A program made the translations under genes and the position numbers. 64,000 nt of DNA from positions 1 to 64,000 of the forward strand of contig NZ_SZVO01000025.1 in the NCBI RefSeq assembly GCF_005280585.1. The letters are read 5' to 3'. Below the pieces are notes generated by a model. That model worked only from the letters and a program-made list of their open reading frames with translations, searched no databases and had not been told where the DNA came from. Position 1 is the first letter of the stretch, and every line of letters begins with the position of its first letter. The DNA comes from Dyadobacter frigoris (GTDB taxonomy: Bacteria > Bacteroidota > Bacteroidia > Cytophagales > Spirosomataceae). Positions 43,738 to 53,132 of this stretch are shown piece after piece.

Positions 43738-44610
43738 TCAAGCTCTTATCGACTTAGGAACCGTGCCAGTTACTTTTTTGAAATAATTGTTAAAATGCGT
43801 CGGGTATTCAAAACCAAGCCCATAGGCAATATCCCCAATACTCCAGTCAGTATGCTGCAAAAGTGCTTTTGCTTCGATGATAATCCGTTCGGTAATTAGC
43901 GTAGTTGTTGATTTGCCCGTAACCTCTCGAACCGAGCGATTCAAATGATTGACATGGACAGAAAGCTGCGCAGCATAATCCTGAGCCGTTTTCAGTAAAA
44001 GAGGACGTTCGTGGCTTTCAATGGGAAATTGCCTTTCCAGCAATTCAAGAAAAAGAGAAGTAATCCGGGAAGATGCATTTTTGTGTTTGAAGAAATTCGC
44101 TGATGGTTCTAACTTTAAAGCTTCGTGAATTATAAGATGTATATAATTACGGATCAGTTCATCTTTGTACACATAATCAGTGTTTTGCTCTAAAAGCATT
44201 TTGTTGAAAATGGTAGTAATAAATTCCTTCTGATCATTTCCCAGAAGAAACAGCGGTGTACCGCCCAGCTTGAACAATGGAGATTGCTGCAGACTTTCCG
44301 AACGGTCGTGGGTTTTAAGAAATTCTTCTGTAAATAAACAGGCGTATCCGGTCTGCGCTTCACAGAGCACTTCTGACGAATATGGAATATGAGGATTGGC
44401 AAAAAATAAGAATGTACCATCCAGTTCAATACCTTTATCCGCATAATGAATCAGGGTTTTGCCCGAAATCATACAAATCTTGTAAAAATCCCTGCGGCTA
44501 TATTTCGGAACCGGACTCACCGCAGTTTCTATCTCATAAACTTTAAATCCTTTTAGTTTAAGATCAACAGTACTAAAACCGGAAACGGACGAAACGAGCT
44601 GATTATCCAT
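43738..44610 (-). CDS. AraC-family transcriptional regulator
   Basis: A 290-residue regulator. The N-terminal half is an AraC-binding cupin (KYSRRDFYKICMISGKTLIH, FFANPHIPYSSEVL). The C-terminal half has two helix-turn-helix motifs (VNHLNRSVREVTGKSTTTLI; GLGFEYPTHFNNYFKKVTG). A close relative is at 46000. It stands upstream of the decayed reductase, all on the minus strand, so it probably controlled that gene or its neighbours. Confidence 0.88.
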   Translation of the reverse strand: MDNQLVSSVSGFSTVDLKLKGFKVYEIETAVSPVPKYSRRDFYKICMISGKTLIHYADKGIELDGTFLFFANPHIPYSSEVLCEAQTGYACLFTEEFLKTHDRSESLQQSPLFKLGGTPLFLLGNDQKEFITTIFNKMLLEQNTDYVYKDELIRNYIHLIIHEALKLEPSANFFKHKNASSRITSLFLELLERQFPIESHERPLLLKTAQDYAAQLSVHVNHLNRSVREVTGKSTTTLITERIIIEAKALLQHTDWSIGDIAYGLGFEYPTHFNNYFKKVTGTVPKSIRA

Positions 44611-44707
44611 ATCGAAAAATTAAATGAATCAAATAACGCAAACATAATTCTTAGTTCAAAATTCAGAATAAGAAAACTACTTATTGAACGTCCTGAATTT
44701 CAGCAAA

Positions 44708-44751
44708 AAAAGTAACCATCCAAGTCGATTAAACTTTTGATGGTTACTTTT
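44708..44751 (-). terminator. hairpin terminator of aldo/keto reductase copy 2
   Basis: AAAAGTAACCATC pairs with GATGGTTACTTTT, 13 bp, 26 bp after the stop of 44777-45787. The A- and T-rich ends allow termination on either strand. Confidence 0.78.
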
Positions 44752-44776
44752 ATATTAACTCTTTATTCGACAAACT

Positions 44777-45787
44777 TTAAACCCCCACGTACTGCATTTG
44801 CTGTGCATCATAACGTGTACCTGCTGTAATGCCAACCGGAATGATCGATTCCAGCTGTGCTTTTTCTCCTGCTGTTAATGTTACATTAGCTGCTGCTGCA
44901 TTTTCTTCAATATATTTGATACGTTTTGTCCCCGGTATAGCAACAATACCATTTGAAATAACCCAGGCTAATGCCAGCTGTGAAGGTGTAATTCCCTTCT
45001 TTTCTGCTATTACCTGTATTTGTTTCAAAAGATCCAGGTTTTTGTAGAAGTTCTCACCCTGATATCTTGGAATACTTTTGCGAAAATCATTGTCGGAAAA
45101 ATCATCCGGACTTTTGATTTCTCCGGTAATAAAACCCCTTCCAAGCGGCGAATAAGCTACAAATCCGATTCCAAGTTCTTTTAAAGTATCCAGAACGCCA
45201 TTGGCTTCAGGCTCACGTTCGAATAGAGAATACTCAGTTTGTACGGCCGATAACGGATGAACCTGATGTGCTTTTCTAATTGTTTCAGCAGAAACTTCGG
45301 AAAGGCCGATGTATCTAACTTTTCCGGATTTCACCAGCTCAGACATCGCTCCCACTGTTTCTTCAACCGATGTATTTGGGTCCAGACGGTGCAGATAATA
45401 AAGATCAATATAATCCGTTTCCAAATTTTTCAACGAACGGTCAACTGCTTTTCTAACATAATCCGGAGAGCCGTTGAATCCCCAGGTTAGCTGCTCGCTG
45501 TCATCTATCTCATAACCAAATTTTGTAGCAATCGTATATTGGTCACGGTTTCCTTTTATCGCTTTCGCTACCAGACGTTCGTTCAGCAATGGACCGTACA
45601 AATCTGCTGTATCCAGGAAATTTATTCCAAGTTCCAGTGCACGATGGATTGTGGCAATGGATTCCTTTTCATCAGCCTTACCGTAAATATCTCCTCCGGC
45701 AATGGTGGTCATCCCCATACAGCCCAAACCTTCGGCAGATACTTCCAATCCCTGACTGCCCAGTTTTATCTTTTTAATTGTGCTCAT
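44777..45787 (-). CDS. aldo/keto reductase, copy 2
   Basis: A 336-residue aldo/keto reductase. KLGSQGLEVSAEGLGCMGMT, FLDTADLYGPLLNE (Asp, Tyr), IATKFGYEI (Lys), and LYYLHRLDP (His) are intact, and VAIPGTKRIKYIEENA is the NADP loop. It is related to copy 1 but clearly diverged, so duplication is not recent. Followed by its own terminator; the AraC gene at 46000 lies upstream on the same strand. Confidence 0.92.
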   Translation of the reverse strand: MSTIKKIKLGSQGLEVSAEGLGCMGMTTIAGGDIYGKADEKESIATIHRALELGINFLDTADLYGPLLNERLVAKAIKGNRDQYTIATKFGYEIDDSEQLTWGFNGSPDYVRKAVDRSLKNLETDYIDLYYLHRLDPNTSVEETVGAMSELVKSGKVRYIGLSEVSAETIRKAHQVHPLSAVQTEYSLFEREPEANGVLDTLKELGIGFVAYSPLGRGFITGEIKSPDDFSDNDFRKSIPRYQGENFYKNLDLLKQIQVIAEKKGITPSQLALAWVISNGIVAIPGTKRIKYIEENAAAANVTLTAGEKAQLESIIPVGITAGTRYDAQQMQYVGV

Positions 45788-45999
45788 TTGATTTCAGTTA
45801 ATATTATAAAGTGATTTGATTTCAAACTAATAATTCACCCAATGCTCTGAAACATTGAATTTGAATTTCTGAATATGATAACAAAGGTAGAATTGTAAAT
45901 CCTGACCTGATTAAAGAAATCAAAGTGTTTATTATAAAAATCAACGGATCAAATTTTGCACAAAAATTCTGATCCGGGAGACTAATTTAGACTGATCAA

Positions 46000-46893
46000 T
46001 TAATTGTTCCGGATTCCGGCAGGCGTAACACCTGCATGTTTTTTGAAGAAGTTATTGAAATAGGAAGCATATTCAAAACCAAGGCAGAAGGCAATCTCGG
46101 CAACACTCCAGTCGGTATGTTTCAATAAAGATTTCGCTTCAGAAATGATCCTTTCGTTAATATGTGTAGTCGTCGATTTTCCGGTTATTTCCTGTACCGC
46201 GGCATTTAAGTGATTTACATGCACAGTCAGTTTTTCCGCATAATCACCTGCTTTTTTTAGTTGTAAAGGACGTTGAGGAGAATCGACAGGAAATTGTTTT
46301 TCAAGCAAACCAATAAATAATTTTGCAATACGTGAAGCTGCATTTTGAGGTGCAGGATAAGCCACAGCCGGCTGCATTTTGATAGCTTCATGAATCAACA
46401 GATTTAACTGACTGCGAATCAGTTCATATTTGAAATAATATTCACTATCAATTTCTGAACGCATCCGGATGAACAAACTGCTGATGTATTTTAACTGTTC
46501 TTCATCCAATAGGTACACGGGATTACCTCCTGCTTTAAAAAGAGTAGATTCCTGAAGACTTCCCATTCTATCTCCGGCATGAAGAAAATCATTTGAAAAC
46601 ACACAAAAATATCCCGCTTCTTCATATTCCTCTCCGTCAGAACTTCCCCATGAATAAGGTACCAGCGGATTTGTAAAAACCAGCGCAGGTTTATTTATTT
46701 CGATGTCTCTGTTCGCATACAGAAGTTGACTTTTACCTTTTAGAACAAGGGTGATTTTATAAAAATCACGCCGGTTGTAAGAAGTAAGTTTACATTTATT
46801 CTCTCCAATAGCAGCTACACGAAACTGTGCAGATTCGACTTGAATAGCCTGAAAACAGTGTGCCGATTTTTCTATCAAATCCAGATCTTCCAT
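46000..46893 (-). CDS. AraC-family transcriptional regulator, paralogue
   Basis: About 297 residues from ATG 46893 (MEDLDLIEKSAHCFQAIQVE). A frame to 46995 adds a hydrophobic leader that would be odd for a regulator and overlaps the divergent gene's region. It shares domain order and motifs with 43738-44610 (YNRRDFYKITLVLKGKSQLL; GLGFEYASYFNNFFKKHAG). Probable local regulator of the reductase at 44777, which lies 212 bp downstream. Divergent from the Rpn gene. Confidence 0.88.
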   Translation of the reverse strand: MEDLDLIEKSAHCFQAIQVESAQFRVAAIGENKCKLTSYNRRDFYKITLVLKGKSQLLYANRDIEINKPALVFTNPLVPYSWGSSDGEEYEEAGYFCVFSNDFLHAGDRMGSLQESTLFKAGGNPVYLLDEEQLKYISSLFIRMRSEIDSEYYFKYELIRSQLNLLIHEAIKMQPAVAYPAPQNAASRIAKLFIGLLEKQFPVDSPQRPLQLKKAGDYAEKLTVHVNHLNAAVQEITGKSTTTHINERIISEAKSLLKHTDWSVAEIAFCLGFEYASYFNNFFKKHAGVTPAGIRNN

Positions 46894-47059
46894 AAACGAA
46901 GTTAAACATTTCAAAGGAAAAACAACAATGGTGTAAAATATTAAAACTGCCAAATTCTTATAAACCAGTATGAAATTCAGCACCAAAAAAATCACTTTGA
47001 GTGACCAAAAATGTGAAATCCGTACTATGTATCAGGAGCACTTATCTGATATACACACT

Positions 47060-47941
47060 ATGCGGAGAAAAAATGATATTCTTTTAAAAAGTGCTTTTGA
47101 AGAAGCCTTTCCGGATTTATTGCGTTTTTTCTTTCCGGAAACAGATTCCATTTTCGATCTAAGTCATGGCTTTGAATTCATGGATAAGGAGTTAAACGAA
47201 CTTTTCCCTGAACTGGAAAGAAAAGGCGGCAGCCGTTTTGTCGATATGCTCGTGAAAACGTATCTCAAAAACGGGACGGAAGAATGGATCCTTATTCATC
47301 TTGAAATTCAGGGAGAAAGAACTGATAATTTTGCTTTTCGAATGTTTCAATATTGGTACCGGATCTATGATCGCTTTGAAACGGACATAATCGCTCTTGC
47401 TGTATTTACAGGCGGTAAAAATCAAAAGCGCCCCAATCATTTTCTTAAAAGTTTTTTAGGAACCGAAATCCGGTACAAATACAACGCTTACCATATTCTT
47501 GATCATACCGAACAGCAGTTGTTAAGTATGGAAAATCCCTTTGCGCTGATTATTCTGGCAGCACAAAAGGCGTTATTGGCAGATAAAATCCCCGAACAAG
47601 AACTTGGTGAGCAAAGACTTACCATTGCCAGAGCATTAATTCAAAGCAAGAAATATGACAACGAACAGATCAGGCGTTTTCTGTACTTTCTCAAAACCTT
47701 TCTTCACATTGACAATCCGAAAATAAATATTAAATTTGATCAGGAGATCGATATCCTGACAAAAAACAAACATGCTATGGGAATTATTGAAACTATTAAA
47801 ATGATCACTCTTGAAGAAGGAAAAATGGATTTTGTTAAATCCCTTTTGTTAGATACTGATTTTGATGATCAAAAAATTGCTGCACTCTGTAAAGTTGAAG
47901 AATCAGAAGTTAAACAATTGCGGCAAGATCTAGCTCTCTAA
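47060..47941 (+). CDS. Rpn-family PD-(D/E)XK nuclease/transposase-like protein
   Basis: 293 residues from ATG 47060 (MRRKNDILLKSAFEEAFPDL); an in-frame ATG at 46970 adds 30 residues. The nuclease core is FVDMLVKTYL (Asp) and ILIHLEIQGE (E-x-Q), with the family's RMFQYWYRIYDRF. Rpn proteins are DNA nucleases described as recombination-promoting and as phage-defence toxins, in which a small protein from within the 3' end can inhibit the full-length enzyme. The C-terminal region is repeated just downstream, which is relevant to that idea. Confidence 0.85.
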   Translation: MRRKNDILLKSAFEEAFPDLLRFFFPETDSIFDLSHGFEFMDKELNELFPELERKGGSRFVDMLVKTYLKNGTEEWILIHLEIQGERTDNFAFRMFQYWYRIYDRFETDIIALAVFTGGKNQKRPNHFLKSFLGTEIRYKYNAYHILDHTEQQLLSMENPFALIILAAQKALLADKIPEQELGEQRLTIARALIQSKKYDNEQIRRFLYFLKTFLHIDNPKINIKFDQEIDILTKNKHAMGIIETIKMITLEEGKMDFVKSLLLDTDFDDQKIAALCKVEESEVKQLRQDLAL

Positions 47942-48144
47942 ACAAACATGCTATGGGAATTATTGAGACGATTAAAATGCTGGCCAGGGAAGAAGGTATT
48001 AAAATTGGTATTGCAAAGGTGAGAAATAACGTTTTAAGATCACTAATTCTAGATACCGCGACCTTGATAACCGGTTAATTGCAGAAATAGGCGGGGTTGA
48101 GGAATCAACAATAATACAAATGCGGCAAGATCTTAATATCTAAT
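47942..48144 (+). pseudogene. tandem, diverged copy of the Rpn 3' end
   Basis: Begins with the same sequence as 47765 (AACAAACATGCTATGGGAAT) and encodes MGIIETIKMLAREEGIKIGI, then LRSLILDT. A frameshift near 48057 separates this from DLDNRLIAEIGGVEESTIIQ and a final MRQDLNI and stop. It has its own ATG at 47953. It may be a relic or could yield a short peptide from the first frame. The intact copy is residues 239-293 of the gene upstream. Confidence 0.78.
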
Positions 48145-48157
48145 AATAAATATTCTA

Positions 48158-48206
48158 ATAATAGAAAAAGCGGTCGCACAAAATGTGCGACCGCTTTTTC
48201 TATTAT
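48158..48206. terminator. very strong bidirectional terminator
   Basis: A perfect 23-bp stem (ATAATAGAAAAAGCGGTCGC and three more bases) with a 3-nt AAA loop. A-run and T-run flank the GC core on both strands. It separates the Rpn region from the convergent susD. Confidence 0.95.
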
Positions 48207-48239
48207 CAGGATTATATTAAAATCAGAAATACCAATTTA

Positions 48240-49748
48240 TCAATACCCGGTATTATTCGGCAACAGGTTAGGATTCACGTCTGATTCCTGTTTTGGAATT
48301 GGGAACAATAAATTCTTTTCTGCGAATGTGGCATTGTAAACGGTTTTATGACCAATAAAATCATCCCAGTTACCTGTCACATCATTATGTACTTTACGGG
48401 TACGGATCATGTCAAACCACATTTTGTTTTCAAAACACAATTCGAAATAACGCTGAGCCCACACTTCGTGCTCAAAATCTGTCTGACTTAAAGTACCAAT
48501 ATTGGCAAGATCAGCACGTTTCCGTATAGCATTTACTACATCAATGGCCTTACTGTTTGGTCCGCCTTCTGCACGGTTTGAAGCTTCTGCGTACATTAAA
48601 TAAACATCAGCCAAACGGTACAAAGAGTAGTTAAGATCGGATTTAATTGTACTTGTTGCCGCGGTAACATCAAACCATTTGTAAATATATGTGTTTCTGA
48701 AAACCACGGGCTGTCCAGTTTTTGCACTTGGATACGTAGTAAAGAAAAATTGTTTTTCCTGTACACGTTTATCTCCGGCAGGGAACGATTTGATAAATTG
48801 AGGCGTAGGGTAAACCGATCCATATTCATCCGCATATAACGAAATCCCGGAATAATTTGGAATAGTAAGCGGTGTCAAAGGATTTGTTGATGGCACACTT
48901 GCAGCATACTGAACCTGGAAAATAAATTCACCCGTATTTTTATTAACAGGCAAAATCATATCCGTATAATTCGGGAACAAGGTATAACCTCCGTTGGTGA
49001 TAACAGCTAATGAACGTTTCGCTGATTCTGCATAATATTGTGCACCGCCGTTAATCGCTGCTCCTGCATAAGTCAAATAAACATCCGCCAAAACAGATTC
49101 AATTGCGCCCATCGAAACTTTCCCGGTATTATCAGACCATGGCAAAGTTGATTTTTCTGCCAAAAGAAGATCAGGAAGGATAATCTTGTCATAAATATCT
49201 TTGGCTGCAGTACGTGGCAAATTCAGATCAAGATTCTTTGGCACTTCCGTTACACTTGGTACTGCACCGTACATTCTTACCAGATAAAAATAATACAATG
49301 CGCGCAGTGTATGAGCTTCTGCCAGCATATTCGTTTTTTGTGCATCCGTAAGCCCGGCTGCATTAATCGTCGGGATACTTTGAATCGCAAGATTACAAGC
49401 ACCGATTCCCTGATACATTTGTTGCCACCAGGTATCAATATAAAACGCGGTATTGTTGTAACTCAGGTTTTGGAAATTGACAAAACCAGTCTGGCCTAAA
49501 TCACTGTTGGCCTTACCTGTTACAAATTCCATTAAATTCCAGGTATTTCCACCATAGGAAGATGCCTGTCCGGCAAGGAATCCCTGTAAATTGGCATAAC
49601 CTGCGTTGGCATAGGCCCGGGCCACTTTCACGCTTGATACGTCAGAGTCAGGCGTTAAAAACCCCGTTGGTTTTTCTTCTAAAAAATCTTTACACGAGCC
49701 CAACGATAACATTGAGGCTGCTAATAGGATATGTTTGAGCACTTTCAT
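48240..49748 (-). CDS. susD: SusD/RagB outer-membrane glycan-binding lipoprotein
   Basis: A 502-residue protein with a lipoprotein signal ending LSLGSC (Cys19). The helical TPR-like core (AEAHTLRALYYFYLVRMYGA) and the C-terminal KRYFELCFENKMWFD-type segment (AQRYFELCFENKMWFDMIRT) are classic SusD. It sits on the outer surface and delivers glycan to SusC. It is 17 bp after susC on the same strand, in the usual pairing. Its substrate is inferred from neighbouring genes to be an alpha-mannoside. Confidence 0.95.
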   Translation of the reverse strand: MKVLKHILLAASMLSLGSCKDFLEEKPTGFLTPDSDVSSVKVARAYANAGYANLQGFLAGQASSYGGNTWNLMEFVTGKANSDLGQTGFVNFQNLSYNNTAFYIDTWWQQMYQGIGACNLAIQSIPTINAAGLTDAQKTNMLAEAHTLRALYYFYLVRMYGAVPSVTEVPKNLDLNLPRTAAKDIYDKIILPDLLLAEKSTLPWSDNTGKVSMGAIESVLADVYLTYAGAAINGGAQYYAESAKRSLAVITNGGYTLFPNYTDMILPVNKNTGEFIFQVQYAASVPSTNPLTPLTIPNYSGISLYADEYGSVYPTPQFIKSFPAGDKRVQEKQFFFTTYPSAKTGQPVVFRNTYIYKWFDVTAATSTIKSDLNYSLYRLADVYLMYAEASNRAEGGPNSKAIDVVNAIRKRADLANIGTLSQTDFEHEVWAQRYFELCFENKMWFDMIRTRKVHNDVTGNWDDFIGHKTVYNATFAEKNLLFPIPKQESDVNPNLLPNNTGY

Positions 49749-49765
49749 GTCTATTGATTTTCAGG

Positions 49766-52700
49766 TTAAAAAGTAAGTGTTGCACCTAGGTTCCAGACAC
49801 GCGGGCGAGGATTTGCAAAAAAGTCCAGGTTTTGAGAAAACGAACTATTTGCTCCGTAACCAGAGTTAAACGTATCTACCTCAGGATCATAACCTGTGTA
49901 TTTTGTAATTACGAAAAGGTTTTGCACGCTGGCATAAACACGCAAACGGCTCAGTTTCAGCTTTTGCAACATCGGATCCTGCAATGAGTAACCCAGCATA
50001 AAGTTTTGTCCGCGGATGAATGATCCGTTTTCAACCCACCAGGTATCGAAATGTGAATCCTGAGCAAATTTGTAGTTACGAACCTGCGAGACCATAGTGT
50101 TCTGATGCGTTGGAGTCCATGCATCCAAAACCGTAGCAAGGCTGTTCGAAAGCGTTTGTCTGTCTTCCGTAGAGTGTTTGAAGGTTGCTGCTGTGTTCAA
50201 TCCTTCAACAAAACGGATATCAAATGTGAAGTCCCATGCTTTGTATTTTACTGTACTGCTGAAAGTGCCAGTCCATTTTGGCGTTGTACGGCCAATAATG
50301 CTATAATAGTTACTGCCATCAGCATTGTAAATATACTTTCTGTCACCCGGTTTCAGATTGTGAGCAGCAGCAAGATCCGCTTCATCCGTACCATAAGTTC
50401 CCAAACGTGTCATACCATATAAAGAACCGATTGGCTGTCCTACACGCAAAATGTTGGTTTGTCCCAAAAAGTTTGGCCCAGGGAAAATATCAGCATTACC
50501 GTGGTTCAAGTTTAAAATCTTGTTTTTGTTCGCTGCAAAAATGAAATTAGTCGTCCAGGTAAAATGGTCAGTCTGGATGTTTGTCGTATTCAAAGCAACT
50601 TCAAAACCTGAGTTTCTTACCGATCCTACGTTTTGATACACGTTCGCATTGGTTTCACCGGCCGACCATGGAATTGGTGCCTGAAGTAAAAGATCTTTTG
50701 TTGTGCGGTTATAATAATCAACCACAAGGTTGATGTTTTCCCGAATTCCCAATTCTACACCCGCATCAAATTGCAATGATCTTTCCCATTTCAAATTAGG
50801 GTTTCCAAGGTAACTTGGCAATAAAGTAGATTGTTGAGCGCCACCTAAAACAGTAGTTCCCGGTTGAATTTGTGCAATAGACTGGTATTGTCCAATTTCC
50901 TGGTTACCCGACATACCATAACTGGCACGCACCTTCAGATTGGTAATGTTTTTATTGCCTTTCAGGAAACCTTCTTCAGACACACGCCATGCTCCACCCA
51001 CAGATGGGAAAAACGCAAATTTGTTATTTGCTCCAAATTTGGAAGAACCATCATAACGGCCTGTCGCTGTGAACAAATACTTTTCGTCAAGGTTGTAAGT
51101 CACGCGGGCAAAATATGAATTCATGGCCCATTTGTAATCACCTGATGTTGAAGAAGCCTTAACAGATCCGGAACCTAGCGTATGCCAGGAGAAAACATCA
51201 TCAATGAAATTCTGAGTTTCTACATAGTTCGTTTCCTGATTGTATTGCTGCCAGGATGCTCCTAATAAAGCAGTAAATCTCTGACGGGAATTTATTGTTT
51301 TATTGTAAGTAAGGTAGTTTTCCGATTGCCAGTACGTATTGTTATAGTTTCTGATACTCGCTACCCCGCCCTGATCCGCAGATAAGTGGGCCAGGTTTTG
51401 AGAAGAAAAGAAATTATTCTTTTGAGAACTTAAATTATAACCGAAATCCGTTTTGAAATCCAGATCTTTGGTAATGTGAAACAGCAAATAGTTATTCCCA
51501 AGAAGCTGGAAAGTATTATTGATCGTATAACGGTTGTTAGCAATATTTACCGGATTCGGTCCTCCTTCAAGCCCGGCGATATCGTTATTTCCTCCCCAGG
51601 TTCCATTCGGATATTTAACGGGAACGATAGGAACTTCCTCAGAAACCATGCGCGGCACGTTCAAACCTCCGTTACCATCAGAAACCAGACGCTGTGTGCT
51701 TTTGATAGCCGAAAGACTACCTCCCACTTTTAGCCATTTGCTAACATCACTATCCATGGTAATCCTCGCAGAATAACGATTAAATCCTGATGTTGCCATC
51801 AAACCTTTTTGATTAAGATAACCAAGTGATACACTGAACAGTGTCTTTTCACTTCCACCCTGGAAATTCAGCTGATGATTGTGTGAAAAAGCAGGTTTAT
51901 ATACTTCCTTTTCCCAGTTAGTATTGTACAAAGGTTTGTCGTTTGCATCAAATAATAATGGGTAATTCGTATGATTCAATGCTGCGGCTGGTGCCCAGGT
52001 ACCGCCCGCAGGGTCAAATTTTTGTCCGTTTGCAAAAGCTGTATTATACGTTTTGACAAATTCATCCGAGTTCAGTGTTTTTACGTGGCGATATAAATCA
52101 CTAACGTTCACGTTTCCGTCATAAGAAACTTTTGTTCCACCTACTCTTCCGCGTTTTGTCGTGATCATGATTACACCATTCGCGCCGCGTGCACCATAAA
52201 TCGCTGTGGATGAAGCATCTTTTAAAACTTCCAGCGAAGCAATATCATTCGGATTGATTGAATTTCCGTCCACACCAATTACGCCGTCCACTACATAAAG
52301 CGGATCAATGTTGGAATTGATAGATCCCAAACCGCGCACACGAACTTTTGCCGCAGCGCCCGGCGCATTACTGTTTACGCTTACTTCAACCCCTGCAATT
52401 TTACCCTGCAAAGCCTGAGACACGTTTGGAACCGGCTTGTCCATCAACTGCTCACCTTTGATAGTGGCAACCGATCCGGTCAAATCCGATTTCCTCACCG
52501 TTCCGTAACCAATAACAACTACTTCGCTAAGTGCTTTGGAATCCGAAGTAAGCGAAACAGAAAGCGCTGTTTTATTCCCAACAGGAACTTCCTGGCTTAC
52601 AAATCCAACAAAGCTGAAAACAAGAACAGACGATTCGCTCGGAACTGAAATTGTAAAATTTCCATCTGCATCTGTCGACGTTCCGGTGCTTGTTCCTTTT

Positions 52701-52894
52701 ACAACGACATTCACACCCGGAAGAGTTGAATTATTCGCTGCATCAATTACTTTTCCTTTGACTACTTTTTCTGCCAAATGCAGACCAGCGTTACCTGCGA
52801 AAGATGCAAAACCACTTGCTAATAATAAGTTCAGTAAGATTATTTTGATAATCTTTCCCGACTGAACGACGGGTCTCGGTACACAACTTTTCAT
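49766..52894 (-). CDS. susC: SusC/RagA TonB-linked outer-membrane transporter
   Basis: A 1042-residue TonB-dependent transporter. A signal peptide is followed by a carboxypeptidase-regulatory-like domain (VKGKVIDAANNSTLPGVNVV), the TonB-box/plug (SEVVVIGYGTVRKSDLTGSV; KDASSTAIYGARGANGVIMI) and a 22-stranded barrel ending in PRVWNLGATLTF. It imports oligosaccharides with TonB energy, in complex with SusD. Palindrome 53018-53049 lies 124 bp upstream. No anti-sigma or SusR-like gene accompanies it. Confidence 0.95.
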   Translation of the reverse strand: MKSCVPRPVVQSGKIIKIILLNLLLASGFASFAGNAGLHLAEKVVKGKVIDAANNSTLPGVNVVVKGTSTGTSTDADGNFTISVPSESSVLVFSFVGFVSQEVPVGNKTALSVSLTSDSKALSEVVVIGYGTVRKSDLTGSVATIKGEQLMDKPVPNVSQALQGKIAGVEVSVNSNAPGAAAKVRVRGLGSINSNIDPLYVVDGVIGVDGNSINPNDIASLEVLKDASSTAIYGARGANGVIMITTKRGRVGGTKVSYDGNVNVSDLYRHVKTLNSDEFVKTYNTAFANGQKFDPAGGTWAPAAALNHTNYPLLFDANDKPLYNTNWEKEVYKPAFSHNHQLNFQGGSEKTLFSVSLGYLNQKGLMATSGFNRYSARITMDSDVSKWLKVGGSLSAIKSTQRLVSDGNGGLNVPRMVSEEVPIVPVKYPNGTWGGNNDIAGLEGGPNPVNIANNRYTINNTFQLLGNNYLLFHITKDLDFKTDFGYNLSSQKNNFFSSQNLAHLSADQGGVASIRNYNNTYWQSENYLTYNKTINSRQRFTALLGASWQQYNQETNYVETQNFIDDVFSWHTLGSGSVKASSTSGDYKWAMNSYFARVTYNLDEKYLFTATGRYDGSSKFGANNKFAFFPSVGGAWRVSEEGFLKGNKNITNLKVRASYGMSGNQEIGQYQSIAQIQPGTTVLGGAQQSTLLPSYLGNPNLKWERSLQFDAGVELGIRENINLVVDYYNRTTKDLLLQAPIPWSAGETNANVYQNVGSVRNSGFEVALNTTNIQTDHFTWTTNFIFAANKNKILNLNHGNADIFPGPNFLGQTNILRVGQPIGSLYGMTRLGTYGTDEADLAAAHNLKPGDRKYIYNADGSNYYSIIGRTTPKWTGTFSSTVKYKAWDFTFDIRFVEGLNTAATFKHSTEDRQTLSNSLATVLDAWTPTHQNTMVSQVRNYKFAQDSHFDTWWVENGSFIRGQNFMLGYSLQDPMLQKLKLSRLRVYASVQNLFVITKYTGYDPEVDTFNSGYGANSSFSQNLDFFANPRPRVWNLGATLTF

Positions 52895-53017
52895 ACGATT
52901 AAGATAGGTTGACGGTTGAATTTATTTCAAAAATGTATTTAGAGAAAACGCTGAGATGCAGCCGGGGAGCGGATATTTATTTTCATGTGGTTGTGTAATT
53001 AAAAAATGAAAGATCAC

Positions 53018-53049
53018 TTTTATATGTATAAATGTTTATACATATAAAA
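53018..53049. promoter_or_regulatory. 32-bp palindrome upstream of susC, probable GntR operator
   Basis: Perfect 15-bp arms, TTTATATGTATAAA (53018 on) and its reverse complement, around a 2-nt centre. The core TGTTTATACATA is found again at the regulator's own start (53945). Confidence 0.7.
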
Positions 53050-53132
53050 AACAAATATTTATATTAATGAAGTAATATATTAAAACGTTTTAGCAGTGTA
53101 AATTTTGTGTCAAATGTAAGGTTATAATGATT

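Noticed and set aside
748..47941. A defence island
   Set aside because: YhcG, the AbiGi-like gene and Rpn are over 15 kb apart and each is alone; no restriction, CBASS, Thoeris or CRISPR genes are present.
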